Shown in pieces: positions 22,119 through 32,446 of a stretch of DNA of 64,000 bases (its first letter is position 1; each line of letters starts with the position of its first letter). The notes beneath the pieces were generated by a model that saw nothing but the letters and a program-made list of their open reading frames with translations, had not been told where the DNA came from and did not search any database. The stretch comes from Linderina pennispora. Taxonomy: Eukaryota > Kickxellomycota > Kickxellomycetes > Kickxellales > Kickxellaceae. The translations under genes and the position numbers were made by a program. Location: contig NW_024468258.1 in NCBI RefSeq assembly GCF_002104995.1, positions 434,001 to 498,000 on the forward strand, read 5' to 3'.

Positions 22119-23009
22119 ATGGCCGACGCTGCTGCCAAGAACAAGATCCTGGTGCTGAGCCGCGCCTCCGTGAACACTGCAGGCCTAGTCAACGAGGTTG
22201 TGTCGCGGCCGGCGCTCAATGCCGACCAGAGCGGCACCATCGCACAGGTTGCATGGACCATCAACACAAAGTACTTCACCGCGCCCGTCGAGCTCTGGCT
22301 CGACCACACCGAACCACTCCCACCCGCACATCAGCAGTTCATGCAGTCCTGGCTAGCCGACCCGTCAAGCGACAGCTCTGAAATCCCCCTCGAGGAGAGC
22401 ATGCGTGAGCTGCACATGCACCTGGGCGAGGTCACTGATGGCGTGGTGTTTGTGTTCGACCCAGCCCAGCCGCAGACATTCCTCGATATTCTGCCGTGGG
22501 CCGGGTTCGCTAAACACCAGATGCCCAGTATTCTGCTGTGCGTGGCCGTCCGTCGGCCCGGCTGCGAGGACGACAAGGACCGGTGGTTCCGGTGGTGCAC
22601 TGCCAATGGCTGGGAGTGGGTGGATCTGGTCGACGACCCAGTCACCCGTGTCCGCGAGGCACTCGAGACCAACGAGTGGGCCACCATGCAGATGAAAAGC
22701 ACGCGCGCAGCCGACCCCACACCTGTTGACGAAGCCGAGCCGGCAGTCGCTGGCGGCCCACGGCCGGAGGACGAGCGGGCAGGCGGCGAGTGGGACCAGT
22801 TTGAGCGCATTGCCAGCCAGGTCGATACACGGCGCGTGGCAGACCTGAGCAGAGAGTTCTTTGCCGATGGTATGCAGGATGGCGATGAAATGGCAGCCAT
22901 GCTGGCCAGGATACGCGAGGCAAAGGACGAGATTGCACAGATAAGCGATCCGGAGCAGGCGCGGCTGAGGGCGGCAGAGCTCGCACTGGCCATTGCCAGG
23001 GAAACATAG
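22119..23009 (+). CDS. IRC6 / alpha- and gamma-adaptin-binding protein p34 (AAGAB) family
   Basis: 296 residues, single exon. The p34/IRC6 family has a small-GTPase-like fold and acts as an assembly chaperone for clathrin adaptors (AP-1/AP-2 in animals; clathrin-linked trafficking in yeast). The N-terminus 'NKILVLSRASVNTAGLVNEV' is a Rossmann-like start without a full P-loop, as in this family. 'GVVFVFDPAQPQTF' and 'WCTANGWEWVDLVDD' match conserved strands. The C-terminal third ends in the short helical tail (DGMQDGDEMAAMLARIREAK) typical of the family. It converges on the RAX1-like gene with 89 bp between stops. Confidence 0.8.
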   Translation: MADAAAKNKILVLSRASVNTAGLVNEVVSRPALNADQSGTIAQVAWTINTKYFTAPVELWLDHTEPLPPAHQQFMQSWLADPSSDSSEIPLEESMRELHMHLGEVTDGVVFVFDPAQPQTFLDILPWAGFAKHQMPSILLCVAVRRPGCEDDKDRWFRWCTANGWEWVDLVDDPVTRVREALETNEWATMQMKSTRAADPTPVDEAEPAVAGGPRPEDERAGGEWDQFERIASQVDTRRVADLSREFFADGMQDGDEMAAMLARIREAKDEIAQISDPEQARLRAAELALAIARET

Positions 23010-23098
23010 ACCATCTTGGGACCTTTAAATACATGAGGCGAGAGAATACGCAAGAAAAAGAGGATTCACATTACATAGTATCACGAGCAGAGTTGTGT

Positions 23099-24714
23099 CT
23101 AGAGGTGGTGGCCGGGCACCAGGAACAGCACCAGCGTGATGACCACAGCGATCAGGGCTGTGACCGCTAGCTGCACCGACGCCTTTTTCAGGTGCGAGTC
23201 CTTGATGTGCCGGTCGCGCACCGGCTCGAACCGCCAGGCCACCGGCTCGAACCTGCCAGTCCAGCGCCAGCACCGGGTCGATGCGCGACACTCCAGCAAA
23301 CCCAAGCACAAAGCCCGGCCACAGGCACGCAATGGGCAGCCACCGCCAGCCCTTGGGCGTCACGTCCAGGAAGATCAGCGAAAACTGGAATGTCAGCGCA
23401 ATGAAAATCAGCGCCAGCCCCAGCGCTATGCGTGGTGCCGCCGTCGCCCGCGTCGTGTTGTGGTAAATGCGTTCGCGCAGGAACCGCGGGTACGACTCAG
23501 TGCCGCATCACCTCGTACACGTGACGCTTCACCGGGGCAAACAGCTCCGGGTCGATCCGCCGCTCGCGCTCAATTCCGCACCGCAATCTCGTCGCGCATC
23601 TGGGCACTCAGCAGTCAGCTCGCACGGCGCCCCCGACTGCACAAACTGGAAGAACAGGCGCTCGGCCGCTCGCCGGATCTCCGCCTGCGTTGCCACGCCC
23701 TCCTTGGTCTCGCTCTGCGACGGCGCCAGCAGCGGCAACTCGGTATTGTCGCCGCTCACCCGCTCCGCTGCATCCACCGCCTGCGCATCGCCCGAGAACA
23801 GCCGGTCGGAAAAAGCCCTTGGTGCCAGCCCGCTTCCACCTGGCGGTGGCCTCCGGCATACTGCCCATGGTCCGACCGGCAGATCTCGTGCTGCGTACAC
23901 GCGGTCTGCGCACCTGCCACTGCGGTCTGGTGCGACAGGCTCGCCAGATAGCTGTCCAGCTGCTGCGTGTCTTTGTCCAGGTTGCTGACCGCCGAGCTGA
24001 TCCGGTTGCTGGCCGTCAGCTCCTGCCTACTCGCCTCGCTCGGCGCCATCGCCAGGATCCGTGCGCTGGCCTCAACCAGACTGATCCGCCGCGCGTTACC
24101 CGCCGCCTGCCGGCTGTTCGGCGAATACACGTTCAGCGGCACCGGTGGCAGCGTGCCTGCATACGACCGGCACAGCTCCTCGTAGCTTGCCAGCGCCAGC
24201 CAGAACTGCAGCTCCTGCGCTCCGCCTTCCACCTCCGCCAGGTACTGCCAGTAGTTGAATAGGCACAGCGGCGCCTGCGCCTTGCGCGTCAGCATGTCGT
24301 CCACCTGTTGGTAGCGGCCGGAACATATTCGTTGTTGTCCGCGACCCCGACCCCGCAAACGCCAGCCGCGACCCCGGCGGTGGGATGATCGCTGGATGCG
24401 GGTCCAGCAGCGACGTTGTCACCGTTGTTCCGGTCAACCGTCTCCTCAAACGACCGCTGCCCTTGCAGCAGTCCGCGTTCCAGGTGCCGCGGCTGCGCTG
24501 CCACTGCTGGTGTGTTGCTGTTGTTGTGGTTCGTGAAAAATGAGCTGGCGCTGCTCGAGTACGCCAGGTTGAGCTGTGGCCGTCTATTCTCTGGCGAAAT
24601 CAACGACGTCGCAGTGTCCAGCAGGCTGGGACGCGTGTCTACGTGCAAGCTGTCCCCTGCGATTTCGCTGTCTGCTGCCGTGTTGCGCTTCCGCTGCAGT
24701 TTGCTGTCTGTCAT
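23099..24714 (-). CDS. RAX1-like RGS-domain membrane protein, with frame changes
   Basis: Coding runs from ATG at 24714 to TAG at 23099, about 538 codons if the frame changes are ignored. The middle part ('FNYWQYLAEVEGGAQELQFW' and on) looks like an RGS-type domain, and the C-terminus has three hydrophobic segments, including one after 'TPKGWRWLPIAC' and one ending 'VVITLVLFLVPGHHL'. That order (RGS, then C-terminal transmembrane helices) is that of yeast Rax1, a bud-site selection protein at cell poles. At least four frame changes interrupt it, one near a direct repeat of CACCGGCTCGAACC (about 23219-23256). These look like sequence errors rather than introns, since no splice pairs fit. An RGS protein of another subfamily is possible. 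Confidence 0.6.
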
Positions 24715-25749
24715 TATAGTATGTGAAGGGGGATGAAAGGGAAGCCTAGTGTAGTGCGGAAGGTGAAGAGAAAAACCTTTGGCTGCTAAAAGTGTCCCTG
24801 TTTTCGAACTGGGTGTCTATTATAGATTGCCCCGTGGCCCAAGGTTGGGTAAAAGGGAAAATAGAGAGGGGGGCTGCGTTAGTAAACTGGAAAGCCCGAG
24901 TTGAATTTTCAAAATGCGAGCAGTAAATTCGAAATCGAATAGAGCAAAAAAAGAGAAAACGATGGTGCTTGGGCTGAAATTGGTCGAGGTTGCGCACAAA
25001 CACGCGCTTTGTTTTCTCATCACCCTCACAACAATGGCTGATGTGAATTTGACGCAGGAGAAAGGCGGATAAAAATAAACTCGCCATTCTGCTTCAAGGC
25101 CTCCTCCACACTGGCATGTGTAGCATGTGTAGCATATGCACTCAGTGCGGGCCGTCCCACCATGCCGTGGCGTATACCCTACCTGCTGTGTGCTTTCTCT
25201 CAAAGAAAGTCTGCTACTGCTCAAAGCGTGAAACGTGTATATTTTGCTTGAAAGGTAGGGGGTGACCTGTGTGCGGAATATAGTGGTGCTGGGTCGCGGG
25301 CGGAAATATATGGTGGCTGCAAAATATAGCGGAGGGGGTAAAGGGGAGACAGGTAGAGGAGGGGAAGGTCGAAATAGAGGTTTTGAGGGAGAGGGGGCGG
25401 AAATAGAGGAAGAAATGTAATAGAATCGTAGAGCTAAAAGAAAGAAAAAATTTCGCTGTCTGCTCAGTGTAGCACCAGTGCTTGGCCATCGGGTCGGATT
25501 TTTCGTCGCTGTGTCCCTCAACGCCCGCTCAACCTCCCCCACTGCCCAAACTACAACCACAGCTGCTTTTTGCTCCTTGTGAGACTGTCGACGAGCAGAT
25601 TTTCCATGGCACTGCGAGCTGGAGGGATTGATCGACCACGCCCCGGTTTGGGAAGCGGTCCAACGCAGCTTCCCCAAGCGGTCCACACAGCCGATATGCA
25701 GCCTGGGTGGTGTGATGCCCAGCCTGCACTTTTATTGTTCGCGTGCGGG
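24715..25749. other. Non-coding region with purine-rich tracts
   Basis: About 1 kb between the RAX1-like start and the next minus-strand coding sequence. Long polypurine runs (about 25250-25450) are pyrimidine-rich on the minus strand, fitting a promoter or 5' UTR for the RAX1-like gene. A minus-strand open frame across it has low-complexity Ser/Pro/Phe composition and is not credible. Confidence 0.55.
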
Positions 25750-26160
25750 CTAGGGTTTTGTGCGGCTCTTCCGGTTGCCAAGCCGCTTGCTGGTCCGTCC
25801 GTGCTTGGCTCTAGGACATGCCACAATGCTGCTGTCGCCTGTCAATGACTGCGGCAGCACGCACTCAAAGCCCGGCGGATGCGGAATCACAATATCGGTC
25901 ATATCGCACGCAAAGTCATAGCACACAACCTGCTTGCCGTTCTGCTTGCGCAGCGGGCAGCACGCGCACCACTTGACCATCGCGTCTATGTCTGCCGTGC
26001 AGCTGCCTTGCCGCATATGCCGGACAGTATCCTCAATATCCACCGGCTCAGGGCTCCCTTCACTCTGCACGTCGATTAACAGTGGCGCGCTGGCCGCATT
26101 ACTGCTGGATTCGCCCCTTCTAACTCTCTTTGACCGCCTGCGCCGCGGTTCGCTGGGCTT
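25750..26160 (-). CDS. Open frame beyond the UPF0014 stop, possible frameshifted C-terminal extension
   Basis: A stop-free minus-strand frame, one register off the UPF0014 permease frame, continues about 130 codons past that gene's stop and ends at 25750. Its composition is protein-like (PPTKPSEPRRRRSKRVRR, then Cys pairs in 'WCACCPLRKQNGKQVVCYDF'). With frame errors common in this sequence, it may be the true C-terminus of the permease after an indel near 26160-26200. It could also be a separate small gene. No family recognised. Confidence 0.3.
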   Translation of the reverse strand, partial: KPSEPRRRRSKRVRRGESSSNAASAPLLIDVQSEGSPEPVDIEDTVRHMRQGSCTADIDAMVKWCACCPLRKQNGKQVVCYDFACDMTDIVIPHPPGFECVLPQSLTGDSSIVACPRAKHGRTSKRLGNRKSRTKP

Positions 26161-27259
26161 TGTCGGTGGCACCAGGTACGCTAAGTACCGACTCCTCAGT
26201 TTTAAGCGTGTCAACCTCAGATGCAGCCGCTGACACCCGGCTTGGACTGCGCGACAGGTACAGCTCAGACTTTGGTCGGCACCCGGCACGGCGCAAGGCT
26301 GCCCGCGACGACGCCCGCGACACGCTGCCCGACTCGCTGCTCTCCGCCTTGATCTTCCTAAATATGAGCCGGTCGAGCCGCAGTTTCGGCGACCCGTCAA
26401 CCAGCGTGAACGCGCAAAACACCACCGCAAACAGCGTGCTGCTGGCCGTCGATGCGCTGATCATAAACAGGATGATCTGCTGGTACCGTGCCGCCTGCAG
26501 CACATCGGCTCCACCCAGGATCCACCCGGTCATCACCCCAGGGATCGAGATCAGGCCCGTAATGCTCATGTTCGTTATTGTCGGCAGCAGTGCTGTCCGC
26601 AGCGCCTCCACGACCACTGGCTGCGTAACCTCCCACCGCGTCGCCCCGTAGCACAGCATCGCCTCGACCCGGTCCCGATGCGTGTCCAGCGAGTCCATCA
26701 CCGACCCCATGCCAATCGATACTCCGATCATGCAGTTACCGAACAGCATGCCGATCGTCGGGATGAACTTGGTCGCCGTGTACGCTGGACTCATGTTCAG
26801 CGAGTATGCGTTGCCGAACAGCGCAACCATCAAGGCGCTGCCCATGATCGCCGCCAGCGTCCCGTGGAACATCCACGGGAACCGCCGCTTTGACCGCCAA
26901 TATGTGACCTCGAACGCCGCCAGCACACCCAGCACTAGCGTCATCCCGAAAATATACACCGGGTTCTGCGTCAGGAATATCTGCTTCAGAACCATGCCTA
27001 GCACCGTCAGCTGCACCACACAGCGCACTGCCGCCACAATCAGGCTAGTGCTCAGACCCAGACCCAGCCACAGAGACAAAAGCACATTGAAGCCGAGAAG
27101 TGTGGCTGCAATCCCGACGTTCTGCCAAGAAAGCTGCTGCTCGGGCTCGGTCGGATCTTTGCCGCCGAGAATATGCAGGGTCATCGGGTCATCCAAGGGA
27201 ACGTACCAGCGCAGTGACCAGAGCCAGCCGACCACTGCATGCAGCGGGTACAACATCAT
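26120..27259 (-). CDS. UPF0014 family membrane protein (FetB/ALS3-like permease), copy A
   Basis: 379 residues, single exon. The family includes bacterial FetB (iron-export ABC permease) and plant ALS3/STAR2 (aluminium tolerance). Signature blocks are 'VAAVRCVVQLTVLGMVLKQI', 'KFIPTIGMLFGNCMIGVSIG', 'LCYGATRWEV', and 'ITGLISIPGVMTGWILGGAD'. About seven hydrophobic helices span residues 45-305; the C-terminal ~70 residues are Ser/Arg-rich and variable. The partner ATPase is not in the window. It lies head-to-tail with copy B, which has two introns while this copy has none. Confidence 0.88.
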   Translation of the reverse strand: MMLYPLHAVVGWLWSLRWYVPLDDPMTLHILGGKDPTEPEQQLSWQNVGIAATLLGFNVLLSLWLGLGLSTSLIVAAVRCVVQLTVLGMVLKQIFLTQNPVYIFGMTLVLGVLAAFEVTYWRSKRRFPWMFHGTLAAIMGSALMVALFGNAYSLNMSPAYTATKFIPTIGMLFGNCMIGVSIGMGSVMDSLDTHRDRVEAMLCYGATRWEVTQPVVVEALRTALLPTITNMSITGLISIPGVMTGWILGGADVLQAARYQQIILFMISASTASSTLFAVVFCAFTLVDGSPKLRLDRLIFRKIKAESSESGSVSRASSRAALRRAGCRPKSELYLSRSPSRVSAAASEVDTLKTEESVLSVPGATDKAQRTAAQAVKES

Positions 27260-27702
27260 CAGAGCGTGAAAGAGAATATAGCGTTATAATGCAGAGAAAA
27301 AGACCGGTTAATAGTAGATGGAGAAAATTGCGTTGGGTTAACGCTGACAGTTAAGAAGAGAAGTTTGAAGTGACCAAGGAGAAAAAATCCTGGTGGGGTT
27401 GTATTGGAAATCGAGAATGCTGTAGATTAGCCTTGCAAAAGAGTGAGAAAATGCGGGGAGCAAGAAGAGAAGCGAGCCGTCTCGCAGCGCGGGCTCTTGT
27501 TTACTAGTAGCGCAACGCAGCCCTCTTTTTTGTGCCTCTTGGCAAAAGCACCGAAAAGCACAACCCCCTCTGCTGTGTCACTATTTCTAGCACCCGCCTG
27601 CTCGCTCGCTAACAATCGGGCTTTGATCCACGCCTGCCGTTTTTCTCATGCAGGTGGGGAGAAGCGGCATGCACCACACATCCAAGGGAAAAGAAGCTGG
27701 CT
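27260..27702. other. Intergenic region between the two UPF0014 genes
   Basis: 443 bp between the copy A start and copy B stop. It is purine-rich on the plus strand near 27300-27450. No gene is seen; it should hold copy A's promoter. Confidence 0.6.
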
Positions 27703-28752
27703 TTACGTCCGCACCCACGGCTTGAACTGCTTCTTCGGGTGCCGCTGGCTCATTGAAACACGCACAGCACCGCCACTCGGCTTTGCCGCCTGCGCAACCA
27801 AACCCACCTTCTCGGTGCGCAGCTTGGGTTCGGCATCCACGACTATGTAGGCAATCGCGATCGTTGCCAGAACCACCCCAAGCGATGTGCTCGCTGCTAT
27901 CATAAACATGATCACCTGCTGGTACCTGGCTGCATCCAGCACGTCCGCGCCACCCAGAATCTGCCCGCTCATCATCCCAGGAATCGAAATAAGCCCAGTG
28001 ATACTACCGACATAAAATGGCATGCATCAGCAATAGTGGCGCTTGTCTCCATCTAATCTCCATCTAGATGGGCTTTACCTGACCATGGTGATCGTTGGGA
28101 TCATCGCGCTGCGCGTAGCCTCCACAACCAGCGGCCGGACGACCTCCCACCGCGACGCGCCAAAGCACAGCATCGTTTCGACCATGTCCCGCTTCGTGTC
28201 CAGCGCCCCCAGCACTGACTCCATGCCCAGCGCAACGCCCACCATGGTGTTCCCCAGCAGCATGCCCAGAATCGGAATGAACTTGCTGGCCACGTACGGT
28301 GGGTCAAAGTTCATTGCATACATGCCGCCCAGCAGCGCCACCAGCATCGAGCTGCCGAATATACACACAAAGGCAATCGGCAGCATCCCGCGCACAACGC
28401 GCTTCGCCCGCCACTGCGTCACCTCCACCGCCGCAAGCCCGCCCAGCAGCGCTAGATGGTTTAATGCTCGCAATTAGCAATCAAAAGCGTATCTGTAGTG
28501 TCCGTGCGTCACAGACTTACCGGCCAGACCGAGTACGTAGAGCGCGCTGCTCGAGCTGAACACGCTCTTCAGAATCAGACCGAGCACCGTGAGCTGTGCC
28601 ACGCACCGTGCCGCTGCCACTACAATCTGCTTCTCGAGATTCAGGCGCAGGACCCGCGAGATGGCCACAGTAATAACCAGCATCAGTGCCGCTATGCCCA
28701 CGTTGCTCCATGACAGCGGTGCACTGTCCTCTTTGTAAAGCCCAAAATCCAT
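27703..28752 (-). CDS. UPF0014 family membrane protein (FetB/ALS3-like permease), copy B, three exons
   Basis: Exons on the minus strand are 28752-28521, 28451-28079 and 28003-27703, giving 301 residues. Both introns (69 and 75 nt) have GTAAG/GTAAA donors and TAG acceptors, and splicing restores the family alignment exactly ('TITMV' joined to 'SITGLISIPGMMSGQILGG'). The conserved blocks match copy A: 'VAAARCVAQLTVLGLILKSV', 'KFIPILGMLLGNTMVGVALG', 'LCFGASRWEV'. The N-terminus is shorter than in copy A and the C-terminal tail is short and basic. The ATG at 28752 starts just before the first helix. Confidence 0.87.
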
Positions 28753-29058
28753 TGACAGCTAGATATGCTTATGCAAAGGGGTTCTGGAAACTGACAAGAA
28801 AAAAGACGAGAGAAAACAAGCAGATGAGATTCGTTCACATAGCGGCTTTCCCTCTCTTGGCACCCAAGCAGAGCTGCCAATGGTGCTATTTTTCGGTTTA
28901 CAGTGTCAACTTTAATTGTAGATCGCTGGCCGGGCATCGCTGCTGTCGACATACCAGCAACCACACGCATAAAGGCCGCACTACACCGTGGCCACATTCA
29001 GAACCAGCAAATCCATTCACACACAAAGGAACATAGAAATACCCGGCTTGTTCGGCCG
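28753..29058. other. Intergenic region between UPF0014 copy B and NDC80
   Basis: About 300 bp between the copy B start and the NDC80 stop. No feature beyond presumed promoter and 3' UTR. Confidence 0.6.
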
Positions 29059-31051
29059 CTAGCTCGCCTCCTGCTCCTCGATCACTAGCTGTAGCAGCTC
29101 CTTCAGCTTCTCCTCAGTGTGCTTCTTCATCTGCGCGGCGTTTTCCAACGTCGCTACCACGTCCTCGTCAATCTCGTTCCTGCGCATCCGGCACCCCAGC
29201 AGCACGCTGTTGCGCTCGGCCTCAGCATGGCTGATCGCTGCCTCCGACTGCAGCTGGCCCTTCGAGATATCGCTCTGGAGACTCTGAATCCGGCCCTCAA
29301 GCTGCTCAATCTGCTTCGCTGACGTCTGCGTCTCCATCATGTTTATCCTGCGCAGCTCCTGATACTCGGTGTTGTGCCGTGCTACCTGCTTGTCCATCTC
29401 CTCTACCCGCACCTCCAGTTCCATCCGCAAATCCGCCAGCTGGTCCCTCTCTTCGCGTAGCCTGATCACAGCCGTCTCTGTTGCGTGCCACTGACTTGTG
29501 AGGGTATCGCACGCACGCTGCAGTGCCGGCCGAACTGGTGTGCCGGAGATCCACAGATGTCACCTTGCTCTTGTCGTTGGCATTCTTGTCGACAGCAAGC
29601 TCGATCTCCGCACCACCCAGCGGAGTCCTCGTCACCGTGCTTGCGCGAGCTGCCGATAAACCCAAGCCCGATAGGCCTTGGCCGCATAGTCCTGCACATG
29701 CTCATCGACAGTATCTAGCACGCGCTGCAGCCGCATCCCCTTGTCGTTCACGTCATCAGATGCCTCCCTGATCTTCTCCTGGACGCCATCCATGACGCTT
29801 TGCAGCTGGTTGCGCTCGGCAGTCATGCGGTCAACATCCTCGGTGCTGATTTGCTGCGCGTCGACAGTCAGCCTGACCTCTGCAATCTCCTTTTCGAGCG
29901 CCAGCTTCTCGACCTGCGATGCCTCCAGCTTCTCTGTGTTTCTCGCCACCGAAGTCCATTATCTTCTTGTTCAAGCTCTCTAGCTTGCGGATATATTTCT
30001 CGAACCGGCTTACGTCCCCGATCTGCTCCACGCGCCTGCGCTCGAGCTGCCGTAGCGGCGATTCACTCTCTCTCAGTGCCTTCAGCTCAGCCCGCGCAAT
30101 CTGGAGCTGGTCTTCGACGTCCTTTGCTTCCTGCGTTAGGTGCTCGTTCTTCAGCTCAAACTGGGCTGCCTAGTGACTGCTCGAGCTCTGCTGGTTCATC
30201 GCCCGAATCCAGCCATACCGGATACGCCTGCGCAAGATAGTCAAAGAACACCCGGTCGATAAATTGGCTTCGACTCCTTAGCCCCATCGTCAACCATGCT
30301 TTCTTCCCGCTGCTCCATCATGTCGACACACTCAATCAACTCGACCAGCCATAGCAGCATGGCCAGGAGTATCGGCCATGCTGACATCGAGCCAGCAGAA
30401 AACAGCTGCGACTTGCTGATATTCCCCAACGTACGGGTACTTGACTCCGCGCAGAATCTGCAGCGCATCGTCCTCAAACTTTTCCCGTACTTGTACTTTG
30501 GATCCAGCTTCATGTACAGGAACTTGAAGATTCGTCTGGAAATCCTTCACCGTCGGTGCCACCAAAGTCTTGGGTGTCAGCAAGCCCGGGTACGCGTGTG
30601 TCGACAGGTAGAGCATGATCGTCTGCTGTGCCTTTGACTGGAACGACCGGTCCTTCACCGGCCGTGGATCCTTGACTCCCCCGCCGTTGCGCATGATTAC
30701 CGATGGCGCCGCAATCATTGTCATGCGCCGCGTGCTCTGGAGAACGCTTGTGCGTCGGTTTACGCGGTTTGTTGCCGGGGTCTGAGCACCTAGGCGTGCT
30801 GGGTTGTTGCTGCGCAGCTGCGACAGAGGGGGGTTAGCACCAAATATTCCGCGCGCTGGTGTCGATGTCCCCAAGAGCCCTACTCCATCGGCTCTGCGAG
30901 CCGTGTGCAGGAGAGATGGCTGTAAGCCCTGGCTGAGCGTCGATGTCGGTGCCATGGACACGCGTGGCGGGCGGAGGCCGGACGGAGCAGGGATGCCGGT
31001 AGGTCCCTCGCCGTTGCCGGTAAAATTCAGTGTGCGCCGTCTTGGATTCAT
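29059..31051 (-). CDS. NDC80: Kinetochore protein NDC80 (HEC1), with frame changes
   Basis: Runs from ATG at 31051 to the stop at 29059, about 664 codons. NDC80 is the microtubule-binding subunit of the outer kinetochore Ndc80 complex. The N-terminal ~110 residues are a basic, Ser/Thr-rich tail. The calponin-homology domain follows, with 'KDPRPVKDRSFQSKAQQTIM', 'PTVKDFQTNL', 'KFEDDALQILRGVKYPYVG' and 'ISKSQLFSAGSMSAWPILLA', then 'LLWLVELIECVDMM'. The rest is long coiled coil with an ...EEQEAS end. About six frame changes occur between 30430 and 29480, with no fitting introns. Because the gene is essential in fungi, sequence errors are more likely than a pseudogene. Confidence 0.88.
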
Positions 31052-31240
31052 TATGCCGATTCGTTAAAGAGTAAATGTAAAAAAACCGGGGTAAGGGAGG
31101 TGTAAAGAAAACGCTTCAGCACAACGCTCCAGCCTGGTAATCGTCAACAACGCGACACACTAATCAGATCCTGCATGTTTAATTTGTTGATCACATGCTG
31201 TAGGCTGGTGGACGGTTTTGTATTTTTTTTTTGTTCTGCT

Positions 31241-32190
31241 CTAGCGCGGCATTTGCGATCCGCTGCGTGTGTTTAGCAGCCGCTCGTGGACCACGTTCCA
31301 GTTGATCACGTCCCAGAAGCGCGACACATACGTCTCGCGGTCGAGCCCGTAGTCTGGCAGGTACGCCTCCTGCCACATGCTGAGTCCAAGCACGGGTGTC
31401 AGCCTGACGAACGGGCGCTTGCCCCGGTTGCGCATCACCTGCGAGTACGAAATGCCCTTGACTTTGACATCCCGGCTGCCCGGCACTGCCGTCAGCGGAG
31501 ATCCGCCATTGTACGTGTTCATGACCGCCAGCTGCCCGCTCTCGTTGATTACCAGCCACGTCCAGCCATTGCCAAACAGCGCCAGCGCGCTGCTCGTGAA
31601 CGACTCCTTGAACCGCTCGAACGACCCAAACTGCTCGGCAATCTGCCGCTTGACATCCTCGCGCGGAGTCTGCGGCTCATCGATAAGTGACTGCAGGAAA
31701 AAGTCGTTGTTCCACGCCTGCGACGCGTTGTTCAGCAGCGCCGTCTGCGCCGGATCGATCGCTGCATCGAAAATCACCTTGTACAGGTCCTTGCCTTCAA
31801 AGTCAGTACCCTCTGTCAGCCGGTTCACATTGTTCACCAGCTCGCACTGGCGCATGTTGTAAAGGAAATCCACGGACTGTGCGGACAGGAACGGCGCCAG
31901 ACCCTTCTCCGGCTGGTATGGCAGGAGTGCCGGCTGGTGCAGCTTTGCCTTGAGAATGCGCTGCTACAAAGTTCATAGATTCTCACACAGGGTGCGGTTT
32001 AGTCTGTTTGATGCTCTGCCCATGATGTTGGCTACCTCCATGCTGGCCAAGGCGCTGTTGGCTTTTGTCCGATCCACGGCACACTCCTTCATCCATATCT
32101 GCTGTGCACGCAGCATATATGGGAGATCAGCACGATATGTACCGTCAGCGGCAGCGCCTTGCTGCGAAAACGACCCGCGAGACCGAACAT
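31241..32190 (-). CDS. Mitochondrial small-subunit ribosomal protein with Fe/Mn-SOD fold (mS42/mS43 type, RSM26/MRP1-like)
   Basis: Two exons, 32190-32143 and 31963-31241, split by a 179-nt GTAC...TTTGTAG intron, give 256 residues. Exon 1 encodes an Arg-rich, acid-free leader (MFGLAGRFRSKALPLT), a good mitochondrial presequence. The rest has the Fe/Mn superoxide dismutase fold: 'NNASQAWNNDFFLQSL', 'FGNGWTWLVI', 'LGLSMWQEAYLPDYG', 'FWDVINWNVVHERL'. The metal ligands are gone: His of the WNHxFFW motif is Asn, and Asp/His of DVWEHAY are Ser and Glu. Loss of ligands on this fold is characteristic of the fungal mitoribosomal proteins Mrp1/Rsm26, so SOD activity is not expected. Confidence 0.8.
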
Positions 32191-32446
32191 TTTGTTTCTT
32201 TAATTGAGGGTGGAAATCGAATTCGTGGTGGAACGGAGAGTGATTGAGGAAATTCGTGCTGCTTGCCAACGATAAGCAAGCTGTATGAAGTTTTGCAGCC
32301 TTTAGCAGCCCGCCAGGCTGATCAGCAATTTTCGGATCAACCATATTAGTTCCATGGCGGGGTTGATGGCCAGTTCGCCTTGGTTCTGGTTGGCCGACAC
32401 TGGGATCCGGACCACGCTTCCTATTATTCCTGCGACTCACAACCTC
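32191..32446. promoter_or_regulatory. Divergent promoter region, mitoribosomal gene / ECD
   Basis: 256 bp separate two divergent start codons, so promoters for both genes must lie here or overlap the 5' UTRs. No clear TATA box is visible. Confidence 0.5.

Noticed and set aside
23219-23256. Paired GGCTCGAACC as tRNA B-box
   Set aside because: No cloverleaf around it; it is a direct repeat inside the RAX1-like coding sequence.
24820-25686. Long minus-strand open frame (288 codons)
   Set aside because: Low-complexity Ser/Pro/Phe composition caused by polypurine tracts on the plus strand; lies in the expected leader of the RAX1-like gene.
26120-28752. Recent bacterial transfer of the UPF0014 genes
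   Set aside because: Spliceosomal introns in copy B and wide eukaryotic distribution of the family make vertical descent simpler.
31241-31963. Active Fe/Mn superoxide dismutase
   Set aside because: Visible metal ligands are replaced; the mitoribosomal relatives explain this better.
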